From positions 1 through 45,999 of the forward strand of contig CACAIK010000009.1 of NCBI GenBank assembly GCA_902532525.1: DNA of 45,999 nt. Reading direction: 5' to 3'. Of the stretch, positions 17,077 to 25,010 are shown piece after piece (position 1 is the first letter of the stretch; every line of letters starts with the position of its first letter). Below the pieces are notes generated by a model that was not told the DNA's origin, ran no database searches, and was given only the letters and a program-made list of their open reading frames with translations. The position numbers and the translations under genes were made by a program. This DNA is from an uncultured Pelagibacteraceae bacterium (GTDB lineage Bacteria; Pseudomonadota; Alphaproteobacteria; Pelagibacterales; Pelagibacteraceae).

Positions 17077-18056
17077 TAATTAATATTTGATCTTAAAATA
17101 TCGTGCATATGCAATATGCCTATAGTCTTTTTTGTTTTCCCTTTTCTGTGAACACACAAAGATGTAATTTTCTTTATATTCATCATGGATAATGCTGAAG
17201 CCGCTAATTGATTTTCTTCAATACTTAGTGGATTTTTTTTCATAACTTGTTTAATTTTTAAATTATCAAATTTGTTATATTTTTGTGCAATTCTTTTTAA
17301 ATCACCATCTGTAATTATCCCAGAAGTATTCCCTAATTTATTTCTTATTATTAAAACTCCCAATTTTTTATTATTAATAATTTGCAAAGCTTTTTTCATA
17401 CTAATATTTTCTTCAACAATCGGTAACTTTCTCCCAGTTATCATTAAATCACTAACAGTTTTCAATTTAATAGATAACGATCCTCCTGGATGAAATTTTT
17501 TAAAATCGAATTTAGTGAAATTTTTGTGTATCATACATGCTATAGCAATAGCATCTCCAAGGGCCAACTGAGTTGTAGTAGATGAGGTGGGCACAATATT
17601 TTCAGGCCCCGCTTCTCTTGATGACGGTATATGAAATGAGGTATCAGAATTTTTATGAAGTAAGGAGTCTTTCTTTGATGTAACTCCTATCAATTTAATA
17701 TTTTTATTTCTTGATGTATACTGTATAATATTTTTTAGTTCTTGGCTTTGCCCACTATTACTTATTAAAATTACAATATCATTAGAAGAAATTTGGCCCA
17801 TATCCCCATGACTTGCATTTGATGGATCTAAATAAAAAGACGGAGTTCCAGTTGATGAAAAAGTAGCAGCCCATTTCCTCGCAATAATTCCACTTTTTCC
17901 AACTCCTGAAATTATTATTTTACCGTTTTTACAATTAATTATTGTTTTAATAACTTTTATAAAGTCACTATTTATAGATTTTTTTAATTTTTTTAGAGCA
18001 TTTATTTCAAATTGAATAACTTCTTTTGCAATATTACTAATTTTATTTTGTTTCAT
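17076..18056 (-). CDS. kdsD: D-arabinose 5-phosphate isomerase (KpsF/GutQ family)
   Basis: KdsD interconverts ribulose-5-P and arabinose-5-P, the first step to Kdo in LPS. The 326-residue protein has an N-terminal SIS domain (SGVGKSG near residue 53, THGDMG-like ASHGDMGQI, ISNSGQSQE, REAGPENIVPTSSTT) and two CBS repeats (about 205-326). It sits with LPS export genes; kdsB, which activates Kdo, is at 23304. Confidence 0.94.
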   Translation of the reverse strand: MKQNKISNIAKEVIQFEINALKKLKKSINSDFIKVIKTIINCKNGKIIISGVGKSGIIARKWAATFSSTGTPSFYLDPSNASHGDMGQISSNDIVILISNSGQSQELKNIIQYTSRNKNIKLIGVTSKKDSLLHKNSDTSFHIPSSREAGPENIVPTSSTTTQLALGDAIAIACMIHKNFTKFDFKKFHPGGSLSIKLKTVSDLMITGRKLPIVEENISMKKALQIINNKKLGVLIIRNKLGNTSGIITDGDLKRIAQKYNKFDNLKIKQVMKKNPLSIEENQLAASALSMMNIKKITSLCVHRKGKTKKTIGILHMHDILRSNIN

Positions 18057-18057
18057 A

Positions 18058-18669
18058 TCAGTGGGACCAAATATCAGATGTAAAAGATGCTAAGTCTAAT
18101 TCTACTCTACTATGAATAAACTTTATTGCATTTTGGTACAGTTTTTCTCTTTTTTCTCTTATTAAAATTTTATTTAAACAATCATAAATTTTGTGAAGGT
18201 AAATTACATCTTTTGCACAATACTGTAACTGTTTATCAGACAACTCTCCTCCAAAATCTGAAGATTGAAGATTCTTACTAATATCGTTTCCAGTAAATTC
18301 TTTGATTAGATCTTTTAAACCATGTTTATCGCTATAGCTTCTAGCTAATTTACTCATCACTTTAGTACAATTTATATTTTCCACATCAATTTTTAGATAT
18401 TTTTTTATGAACTGTAAGTCTGCTCTTGCGTAGTGAAATATTTTATTAATTTCTTTATTTTTTAAAACCTTTTTTAGGTTTGTGGCTTCATAAGTATCCC
18501 TATTTAATTTAATTATATGAGCATCATTTTTTCCTGTTGAAATTTGAACCAAGCAAAGGGGATCTCTTTCAACATTTAAGCCCATAAATTCACAATCTAC
18601 TGCAATATTGTCACTTATCACTAAATGATCTGGCAAATCATCAATGTGTAATTTAATATCTATATTCAT
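18058..18669 (-). CDS. rnd: RNase D-like 3'-5' exonuclease, single domain
   Basis: A DEDD exonuclease of the RNase D type, expected to trim RNA 3' ends. Visible: DCEFMGLNVERDPLCLVQIS (Asp-x-Glu), a KIFHYARADLQFI segment, and YCAKDVIYLHKIY at the C-terminal active site. At about 203 residues it lacks the HRDC domains of E. coli RNase D, as in many alphaproteobacteria. I choose the ATG at 18669 (MNIDIKLHI) rather than 18693, because the upstream start would overlap the divergent neighbour's start codon. It heads the long minus-strand operon. Confidence 0.88.
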   Translation of the reverse strand: MNIDIKLHIDDLPDHLVISDNIAVDCEFMGLNVERDPLCLVQISTGKNDAHIIKLNRDTYEATNLKKVLKNKEINKIFHYARADLQFIKKYLKIDVENINCTKVMSKLARSYSDKHGLKDLIKEFTGNDISKNLQSSDFGGELSDKQLQYCAKDVIYLHKIYDCLNKILIREKREKLYQNAIKFIHSRVELDLASFTSDIWSH

Positions 18670-18684
18670 TTTTAGAATATATAT

Positions 18685-19632
18685 ATGAAACAAAAAGAAA
18701 TTCTACTTTTCGGTGCATCTGGTCAAATCGGGAGAAATTTAATAAGAAAGTTATCACAAAAAAACTATAAAATAACAGCTGTTACAAGAAATATTCATAG
18801 AAAAGGATATATATTAAAAACTCAAGCAAATCCTGGATATTTAGATTTGGTAGAGATAAAAAATTTTGACAGCAATAATATTGAAAAACTTATTAAGAAA
18901 TCCTCAATTTGTATAAATCTCATAGGAATACTATTTGAAAAAAAAAAAAATGATTTTAATCTTATACACTCAGATTTTCCAGCACTACTATCAAAACTGA
19001 TAAATAAGCATAAGTTAGATAAATTTATTCATTTATCTGCTTTAGGAATAGAAAATGCAAAAGATTCTGACTATGCAATTAGTAAACTTAATGGGGAGAA
19101 AAGAATTAGAGAAAACTTTAAAAAATCAATTATTCTTAAGCCTTCAATTGTTTATTCAATTGATGATAAGTTTAGCACAAGCTTTATGTCATTACTAAGC
19201 AAACTTCCAATTATGCCGTTATACTATAAAGGAAAAACAAAATTTAGTCCAATTCATGTAAGTGATTTAGTCGATATAATAGAAAATTTAATCGAGGAAA
19301 ATCATAATGGACTAACCTTAGAATGTGTAGGTCCCGAGGAGATTACATTCAAAGAGATTTTACAAAAATTACTTCGCGCAATAAACAAAAAAAGAATCTT
19401 ATTACCACTGCCTTATCCTGTTGCAAAATTTTCAGCTAAAGTTTTGCAGTTATTACCAACTCCATTATTGACTGAAGATCAACTAAAATTACTCAAATAC
19501 GATAATTGCAGATCAAACATGTATAAATGTAATTTTGATATTGGTTTTGAATCAAAAAAAAAGTTTGAAAATGAAATTAATAAGTATAGTTATAATTGGA
19601 AATCTGGAGGACAATTTGCTATCAATAATTAA
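18685..19632 (+). CDS. NAD(P)-binding NDUFA9-like atypical SDR protein
   Basis: A 315-residue Rossmann-fold protein of the atypical short-chain dehydrogenase group related to the complex I accessory subunit NDUFA9. The dinucleotide motif GASGQIG (about residues 10-16) is intact. Other group signatures are VTRN, CINLIGILFE, FIHLSALGIENAKDSDYAISKLNGE and PSIVYSIDD. Bacterial members are often called NAD-dependent epimerase/dehydratase; a role in complex I stability or quinone biology is plausible but unproven. A 13-A run (18938-18950) lies in the gene, in frame. Its start is only 15 nt from that of divergent rnd. Confidence 0.82.
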   Translation: MKQKEILLFGASGQIGRNLIRKLSQKNYKITAVTRNIHRKGYILKTQANPGYLDLVEIKNFDSNNIEKLIKKSSICINLIGILFEKKKNDFNLIHSDFPALLSKLINKHKLDKFIHLSALGIENAKDSDYAISKLNGEKRIRENFKKSIILKPSIVYSIDDKFSTSFMSLLSKLPIMPLYYKGKTKFSPIHVSDLVDIIENLIEENHNGLTLECVGPEEITFKEILQKLLRAINKKRILLPLPYPVAKFSAKVLQLLPTPLLTEDQLKLLKYDNCRSNMYKCNFDIGFESKKKFENEINKYSYNWKSGGQFAINN

Positions 19633-19646
19633 TATAATTTTAACTA

Positions 19647-19931
19647 ATGCTTAATTATATTGTCATAGGTATTTGTGTAATTTTATTATTATTGGTAGTA
19701 TATATTTCTGCTAAGCCTATTAGTATGGGTATTGAAGCAAGAAGAAATATAAATGAAATAAAAGATACAAATTTTGATAGCTCAGATCCCTCCAAAGATG
19801 AAGTAAAAAATACTAATAAGATTGAAAATATTTCTATTTCAGATGAAATAATAAAGTTAAATGAACTTAAAAAAAAAGGTTTGTTAACTGATGAAGAATA
19901 CAATAAAGCTAAAGATAAGCTATTTAATTAG
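19647..19931 (+). CDS. Small membrane protein with SHOCT domain
   Basis: A 94-residue protein with one N-terminal transmembrane helix (about residues 3-22, NYIVIGICVILLLLVVYISA), an acidic linker, and a C-terminal SHOCT motif (DEIIKLNELKKKGLLTDEEY, residues about 66-85). SHOCT modules are short oligomerisation or quality-control helices. The function here is unknown. It follows the NDUFA9-like gene by 14 nt and ends in a 4-nt stop overlap (TTAG) with gcrA. Confidence 0.8.
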   Translation: MLNYIVIGICVILLLLVVYISAKPISMGIEARRNINEIKDTNFDSSDPSKDEVKNTNKIENISISDEIIKLNELKKKGLLTDEEYNKAKDKLFN

Positions 19932-20422
19932 GCAGATTTTATTTTTTTTTCAATAAACTTTGGAACTTCGTCATCTTTATCTACTAAATCTTCTTTTTTA
20001 CCTTTAGGTTGGAAAACAATCATTAAATGTAAAGGGCAATAAGAAAATTTTTCGACGGTTTTTCTTCCACAAAAACTTGCATTTTTTTCATCAGGATTGC
20101 CCTCCATGTATTTGCAGGTACTTTCTGATAATTCTTCTAAACTCAAATTTTTTGCAGCCTCGAAATTTTTATCTAAAAGCAATGACTTAAACTTGTTTCT
20201 TTTACCTTTTAATTTGACTTCACTTTTTTCACTATTATTAAAGGCCTTTTGATTTTGAGATGATAATCTTTGTTTTATTTTCGAAGATAAATTTAGTCTG
20301 TGTGCTTTACCTATTACTGCGTTTCTAGAAACACCGCCTATAATCTCAGCTATTTGACTTGCAGTTTGGCCTTTGCCCCACATCTCTTTCAATTTGTTAA
20401 CTTTTTCTTCAGTCCAACTCAT
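19928..20422 (-). CDS. gcrA: GcrA cell cycle regulator
   Basis: GcrA is an alphaproteobacterial sigma70 cofactor that activates genes in Caulobacter in response to GANTC methylation by CcrM. The 164-residue protein starts with the diagnostic helix-turn-helix MSWTEEKVNKLKEMWGKG and SRNAVIGKAHRL, followed by a Lys-rich linker and a conserved C-terminal part with Cys residues (STCKYMEGNP, FCGRKT, SYCPLHLMI) that contacts sigma70. Its presence supports Alphaproteobacteria. No ccrM is in the window. Confidence 0.93.
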   Translation of the reverse strand: MSWTEEKVNKLKEMWGKGQTASQIAEIIGGVSRNAVIGKAHRLNLSSKIKQRLSSQNQKAFNNSEKSEVKLKGKRNKFKSLLLDKNFEAAKNLSLEELSESTCKYMEGNPDEKNASFCGRKTVEKFSYCPLHLMIVFQPKGKKEDLVDKDDEVPKFIEKKIKSA

Positions 20423-20584
20423 TATTGTTACTATATTTAGTATTTAATTATATATATATCACATCATGTGGCATAATTCCGAATGAAAACAAGTTTTTTT
20501 TCTTATTTTTTAACATAATAAAATTCTTTAACTTGAGGTTGTATATTACTCTTCCAAATAAAATAAAAAAAATTATAAGTAAAT
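20423..20584. promoter_or_regulatory. Divergent gcrA/argD intergenic region
   Basis: The 162-nt gap must hold promoters for both gcrA and argD. It contains an interrupted palindrome CACATCATGTG (20460-20470) and T-rich tracts. TTGAGG (20533-20538) could be a -35 for argD. No ribosome-binding site precedes argD. I see no recognisable riboswitch or attenuator. Confidence 0.35.
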
Positions 20585-21748
20585 ATGAGCGCTTTAGCAC
20601 CAAATTATAAAAGAAAAAATTTATCTTTTGTTAGAGGTAAGGGGAGTTTTCTAATAACATCAAATGGTAAAAAATATTTAGATTTTGTTCAAGGAATCGC
20701 AGTAAATTCCCTTGGACATGCAAATAAAAAACTTATTAACGCAATAAATAGTCAATCAAAAAAACTTTGGCATGTATCTAACGCTTTTAAAATACCTGAG
20801 GGAGAAAGATTAGCAAAGAGATTAACAGAAAAAACTTTTGCAGACTCCGTTATTTTCCAAAATAGTGGAGCCGAGGCTACAGAAGCAGCAATTAAAGTTG
20901 CCAGAAGATATTTTTACTCAATTGGTAAAAAACATAAAAATAGAATTATTTGTATCAAAAATTCATTTCATGGAAGAACAATTGCAGCAATACATGCAAG
21001 CGGTTCAAAAAAAATGACAGAAGGATTTGGGCCAAAAGTTCCTGGTTTTGATCATTTTGAATTTGGTGACCACAAAAAACTTAAAAAATTGATTAAAAAA
21101 AATACAGCAGCTATTATGATTGAAACAATTATGGGCGAGGGAGGTATTAAAGTAATTCCAAATTGGTGCATAAAAGCAATAAGAAAAATATGTAATCAAA
21201 GAGGAGTCCTTTTAATTCTTGATGAAGTTCAGTGTGGCATTGGTAGATCGGGAAAATTTTTTGCTTTTGAGTACGCAAAGGTCAAACCTGATATAGTACC
21301 CATAGCAAAAGGGATTGGTGGTGGTTTTCCTATTGGCGCAGTCCTAATGACAAAAAAAGTTGCGAAAGCTATGGTTCCAGGAACGCACGGTTCAACATTT
21401 GGTGGAAACCCCCTTGCAATGGCAGTAGGTAATGCTGTTTTAGATCAAATAAATAAGAATTTACTAATTAATGTAAAAAAAAAATCGAAATATTTTATTC
21501 ATGAACTAAATAAAATAAAAATTAAATATCCCAAAGTAATTAAAGAGGTCAGGGGACTGGGCCTATTAATTGGTTTACAACTTTTTAAGGATCAAACTGA
21601 GTTTATAAAAAAATTAATGGAAAATAAATTATTGACTATTAGAGCTGCTGAAAATGTAATAAGAATTTTACCCCCATTGAATGTAAAAAAAAGAGAAATT
21701 GATATGGCTTTAAAAATTATTAGCAAAGTTTGTAATGAAATAAAATGA
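20585..21748 (+). CDS. argD: Acetylornithine aminotransferase
   Basis: ArgD transfers an amino group to N-acetylglutamate semialdehyde in arginine synthesis and can also serve in lysine synthesis. The 387-residue class III PLP aminotransferase has the expected FQNSGAEATEAAIKVAR, KNSFHGRT, LILDEVQCGIGRSG, and the PLP lysine in PIAKGIGGGFPIGA. The THGSTFGGNPLAMAV segment favours ArgD. It overlaps argF by 4 nt; argJ, at 33540, is in the same pathway. Confidence 0.94.
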   Translation: MSALAPNYKRKNLSFVRGKGSFLITSNGKKYLDFVQGIAVNSLGHANKKLINAINSQSKKLWHVSNAFKIPEGERLAKRLTEKTFADSVIFQNSGAEATEAAIKVARRYFYSIGKKHKNRIICIKNSFHGRTIAAIHASGSKKMTEGFGPKVPGFDHFEFGDHKKLKKLIKKNTAAIMIETIMGEGGIKVIPNWCIKAIRKICNQRGVLLILDEVQCGIGRSGKFFAFEYAKVKPDIVPIAKGIGGGFPIGAVLMTKKVAKAMVPGTHGSTFGGNPLAMAVGNAVLDQINKNLLINVKKKSKYFIHELNKIKIKYPKVIKEVRGLGLLIGLQLFKDQTEFIKKLMENKLLTIRAAENVIRILPPLNVKKREIDMALKIISKVCNEIK

Positions 21749-22674
21749 AACACTTTATAAATTTAAAAGATATCTCCAGCAAAGATCTTAGAAAAATAAT
21801 TGTTGATGCTAAAAAAAGAAAAAAACAAAGAAAAAAATTAAATATTTTGGAGCCAGACAAAGGATCGCCCCTTAAAGGTAAAATGCTGGTACAAATGTTT
21901 GAAAAAGCTAGTTCAAGAACAAGAATTAGTTTTTATCTAGCTATTAAACAGCTTGGAGGAGGAACATTGACACTTAGATCTAATGAACTCCATCTTGGAC
22001 ATGGTGGTGAGACGATTGCAGATACCGCTAAAATTCTATCTACATATGGTGATGGTTTCATGTTGAGAACTGATGATGATAAAAAAATTGAAGATTTTCA
22101 AAAGCATTTAACTATCCCAATAATAAATGGTTTAAGTCCATCATCTCATCCAACTCAAGTGTTATCAGATATTTTTACTGTTGAAGAAATAAAAAAAAAA
22201 CCAATATCAAAATTAAAAATTTGTTGGATTGGAGACTCCAATAATGTTTTGGACAGTTTAATTGCAGCATCTGTTAAGTTTTCTTTTAGATTGAGTATTG
22301 CTTGTCCAAAAAAATTTGCACCTGACAAGAAGGTTAAAAATTGGGTAAGAAAAAATAAAAAAAAAATCTTTATTTATCACGATCCAAAAAAAGCAGCTTT
22401 GGATGCAGATGTAATTTTTTCTGACAAAGTAATATCTTTAAATGATAAAGTGAACAAAAAAATGAAAAAAAAACACTTTCAAAAATTTAAAATTAAAAAA
22501 GAGATATTTAATTACACAAAAAAAAATTGCATTTTTTTGCATTGCTTGCCAAGAGGGGATGAAGTAGAGGAGGAAGTGTTTTTAGGGAAAAATTCCTATG
22601 TGTGGCAACAAGCTTTGAACAGAGTTCATGTTCAAAAAAGTATTCTATTGTATTGTTTTGGAAAACTAAGGTAG
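21745..22674 (+). CDS. argF: Ornithine carbamoyltransferase
   Basis: ArgF makes citrulline from ornithine and carbamoyl phosphate. The 309-residue protein has the carbamoyl-phosphate motif FEKASSRTRISF, the usual STRTR being SSRTR, plus HPTQVLSDIFT, the ornithine site VLDSL and FLHCLPRGDEVEEEVF with the catalytic Cys. It is in an argDF operon with 4 nt overlap, and overlaps the convergent cytochrome gene by 9 nt. Confidence 0.95.
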   Translation: MKHFINLKDISSKDLRKIIVDAKKRKKQRKKLNILEPDKGSPLKGKMLVQMFEKASSRTRISFYLAIKQLGGGTLTLRSNELHLGHGGETIADTAKILSTYGDGFMLRTDDDKKIEDFQKHLTIPIINGLSPSSHPTQVLSDIFTVEEIKKKPISKLKICWIGDSNNVLDSLIAASVKFSFRLSIACPKKFAPDKKVKNWVRKNKKKIFIYHDPKKAALDADVIFSDKVISLNDKVNKKMKKKHFQKFKIKKEIFNYTKKNCIFLHCLPRGDEVEEEVFLGKNSYVWQQALNRVHVQKSILLYCFGKLR

Positions 22675-23205
22675 AGGTAATGGATTATCTGAATTTTGGT
22701 TAAGATATAAAATGACTGATGCTCTGTCTTTTTCTTTTCTCAATCCAGCAAATGCCATTTTAGTTCCCTTAATATAACTTTGAGGCTTCTTTAAATAACC
22801 GTTCATCTCTTCAAATGTCCAATTTTTGTCATATGCTGCCATTGCTTTTGAATATTTATAATCTTGTTTTGATGCAACTTTTCTTCCTATTACACCGTAC
22901 AATGCAGGTCCAATTTTATTCTCTCCACCTTTATTTACTAAATGGCATGCGGAACATTTTTTGAAAACTTTCTCTCCATGAGAAACATCTCCTAAAGCAA
23001 GTAATGCAGAAATATCTACTTTTTCCTCAATTTTTTCTTTCATTGAACTTGAGGCTTGGCTACTTTCCTGAATATCTACTTCGTATGCTGATTTTTCTGG
23101 TTTATCAACATGGAAAGCGATATCAGAAATTTTTCCAATTCCAATTACGATAAGTGCTATAAGAAGTACAGCTGCAATGATTTTATTTATTTCGAATGAA
23201 TCCAT
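22666..23205 (-). CDS. cycM: Membrane-anchored c-type cytochrome (CycM-like)
   Basis: A 179-residue electron carrier with an uncleaved N-terminal membrane helix (about residues 7-26), a Ser/Glu-rich linker, and a class I cytochrome c domain from about residue 75. The heme site is CSACH, and the distal methionine is likely in GTKMAFAGL. This is the layout of the CycM/c552-type cytochromes that link complex III to terminal oxidase in alphaproteobacteria. It is monocistronic and divergent from kdsB. Confidence 0.88.
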   Translation of the reverse strand: MDSFEINKIIAAVLLIALIVIGIGKISDIAFHVDKPEKSAYEVDIQESSQASSSMKEKIEEKVDISALLALGDVSHGEKVFKKCSACHLVNKGGENKIGPALYGVIGRKVASKQDYKYSKAMAAYDKNWTFEEMNGYLKKPQSYIKGTKMAFAGLRKEKDRASVILYLNQNSDNPLPLP

Positions 23206-23272
23206 TATTTATTTTTTAATAAGGTCGTATAACATGTTAAACAAAATTTATAAGAAATTTAATTTATAAATT

Positions 23273-23289
23273 TGCGTCTCAAAGACGCA
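23273..23289. promoter_or_regulatory. GC-rich inverted repeat upstream of kdsB
   Basis: A perfect 7-bp inverted repeat TGCGTCT-CAA-AGACGCA stands out in an otherwise AT-only 98-nt divergent region. It ends 14 nt before the kdsB start. Being between divergent genes it cannot be an ordinary terminator of either. It may be an operator or a 5'-UTR hairpin hiding the kdsB start region. Confidence 0.45.
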
Positions 23290-23303
23290 TAAAATATGAA
23301 TAT

Positions 23304-24038
23304 ATGAGTAATTCAGTTATAATAATTCCATCAAGATTAGCAGCAACAAGGCTGCCTCAAAAGCCACTAATAAAAATTAATAATAAAACTCTAATTATGC
23401 ATGTATATGAAAAAGCTGTAGAAAGCCAAATAGGAGAGGTTTATGTCGCAACATGTGATGAGGAAATTGCTTCTGAAGTAAGAAAAAATGGAGGTAAATT
23501 TATAATGACAGACATAAATCATACAACTGGTACAGATAGAGTATTTGAAGCCTCTCAAAAATTAGATTTAAAAGATGTAGATTTTGTTATGAACATACAA
23601 GGCGATGAACCAATGATTAATCCTTTAGATATAAAAAATTTAAATAAATTATCAAAGGAAAAAAACTTAAATATTTCAACATTAGCATACAAGATTGAGA
23701 AAAAAGAAGATTATCAAAATGAAAATATTGTAAAAGTTATTACAAAAAACAAGATATATGATAACTCGGTAACAGAAGCTTTAAATTTTTATAGAGTAAT
23801 TAAACAAAATAGCTCTAGCAATATTTATCAGCATTTTGGAATATATATATATAAGTATTCAGCTTTAAAAAAATTTGTGAATTTCGAAAAAAGTGAAAAT
23901 GAAACTAAAGAAAGACTGGAGCAGCTTAGAGCTATTGATAATAATATAAAAATCAACGTAATATTGGCAAACTATTTTTCTGGTGGCATTGATACAAAAA
24001 AAGATCTAGAAGATTACATAAAATCATTTAAAAAATAA
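23304..24038 (+). CDS. kdsB: 3-deoxy-manno-octulosonate cytidylyltransferase
   Basis: KdsB activates Kdo with CTP to CMP-Kdo for LPS inner core synthesis. The 244-residue nucleotidyltransferase has IIIPSRLAATRLPQKPL (CTP-binding loop), TDINHTTGTDRVFEA, NIQGDEPMI (metal-binding Asp) and the C-terminal GGIDTKKDLE. It is followed by pheA after 4 nt. No Shine-Dalgarno is visible; a GC-rich hairpin lies just upstream. Confidence 0.95.
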   Translation: MSNSVIIIPSRLAATRLPQKPLIKINNKTLIMHVYEKAVESQIGEVYVATCDEEIASEVRKNGGKFIMTDINHTTGTDRVFEASQKLDLKDVDFVMNIQGDEPMINPLDIKNLNKLSKEKNLNISTLAYKIEKKEDYQNENIVKVITKNKIYDNSVTEALNFYRVIKQNSSSNIYQHFGIYIYKYSALKKFVNFEKSENETKERLEQLRAIDNNIKINVILANYFSGGIDTKKDLEDYIKSFKK

Positions 24039-24042
24039 TATA

Positions 24043-24873
24043 ATGAAAATAGTTTATCAGGGCATTGCAGGAAGTTATAGTGAGAGTTGTGCCAAATTTC
24101 TTTATCCAAGTATAGAGACTATTCCTTGTAAAACTTTTGATGAATGTTTTGAGTTAGCAAGTAAAAACAGTGACATTAGAGCAATTATTCCAGAGTCAAA
24201 TAAAACAACAGGAAACATTGGAGTAGAATATTTAATATTTAAATACAGATTAAACATTTATGAAGAAATCTTTTTTCCGATTAATCATAATCTAATAGGT
24301 ATTAAAGGTTCTAAATTGAAGGATATCACAAATGTTTACTCACATGCTCAAGCATTGAGTCAATCTTCTCAATTCATAAAAAAGAACAATTTAATCGGAA
24401 ATGTAAGAGCCGACACAGCTGGCTCAGCGAAATATATATCTGAATTAGGCGATAAAAGTAAAGGCGCAATTGCTTCAAGACTTAGTTCTGAAATATATAA
24501 TTTAGAAATTATAAGTGAAAATATTCAAGATGATCAAGAAAATTTCACCAGATTTTTAATAATGGGAAAAGAAATAATCCAACCAGAAATTGATAAAAAG
24601 AAATATATAACTTCGTTTCTATTCAAACTTAGAGATAAGCCTGCAGCATTATATTCAGCATTATCGGGATTTGCTATAAATGGTGTTAATATGACAAAAC
24701 TTCAAAGCTTTCCTGAAAAGAACTCATTTTCGTCATTCTTTTTTTTGTGTGATATTGATGGTCATCTAGATGAAAAAAAAATTAAAAATTCTTTAGAGGA
24801 ATTGGCTTTTCACTGTGAAGACATGCACGTCCTAGGTGTCTATAAAGCACATAATTTTAGAGAAAAAAAATAA
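24043..24873 (+). CDS. pheA: Prephenate dehydratase with ACT domain
   Basis: Converts prephenate to phenylpyruvate for phenylalanine synthesis. The 276 residues comprise a dehydratase domain (YQGIAGSYSE, IPESNKTTGNI, DTAGSAKY, and catalytic NFTRF at residues 168-172) and a C-terminal ACT domain (about 195-270). No chorismate mutase part is present. The Phe-sensing ESRP motif known from other PheA reads QSFP (221-224), so feedback may differ; alphaproteobacterial homologues also vary here. Confidence 0.93.
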   Translation: MKIVYQGIAGSYSESCAKFLYPSIETIPCKTFDECFELASKNSDIRAIIPESNKTTGNIGVEYLIFKYRLNIYEEIFFPINHNLIGIKGSKLKDITNVYSHAQALSQSSQFIKKNNLIGNVRADTAGSAKYISELGDKSKGAIASRLSSEIYNLEIISENIQDDQENFTRFLIMGKEIIQPEIDKKKYITSFLFKLRDKPAALYSALSGFAINGVNMTKLQSFPEKNSFSSFFFLCDIDGHLDEKKIKNSLEELAFHCEDMHVLGVYKAHNFREKK

Positions 24874-24882
24874 TTAACTTTA

Positions 24883-24912
24883 TTGTAGATTAGAAAAAAT
24901 TATTGTTATAAT
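24883..24912 (+). promoter_or_regulatory. Promoter of SRP RNA/dnaX
   Basis: A perfect -10 box TATAAT (24907-24912) with a weaker -35 TTGTAG (24883-24888) and an 18-nt spacer. Position 24919, the first G of the SRP RNA, is 7 nt downstream of the -10, where initiation is expected. Confidence 0.65.
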
Positions 24913-24918
24913 ACAAAT

Positions 24919-25006
24919 GGAGGCCTTCCAGGTGGAATTCTTGTGAACTCCCCCAGACTTGAAAAAGAGCAAGGGTAATAAGATATCTCCAGGTTGGTGG
25001 GTCTCC
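24919..25006 (+). ncRNA. ffs: Signal recognition particle RNA, small bacterial type
   Basis: The roughly 88-nt RNA binds Ffh for co-translational membrane targeting. The apical helix reads CCCCCAGA-CUU-GAAA-AAG-AGCAAGGG, matching the conserved Ffh-binding hairpin with its symmetric and asymmetric loops and a GNRA tetraloop (GAAA in place of the common GGAA). The ends pair as GGAGGCCU with GGGUCUCC. A strong promoter precedes it. The location directly before dnaX is the arrangement seen in many bacteria. The 3' end is 4 nt from the dnaX ATG. Boundaries are inferred from pairing. Confidence 0.83.
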
Positions 25007-25010
25007 TGTT

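Noticed and set aside
18670..18693. Upstream rnd start at 18693
   Set aside because: It would overlap the divergent gene's first codons; the internal ATG at 18669 precedes a normal RNase D N-terminus.
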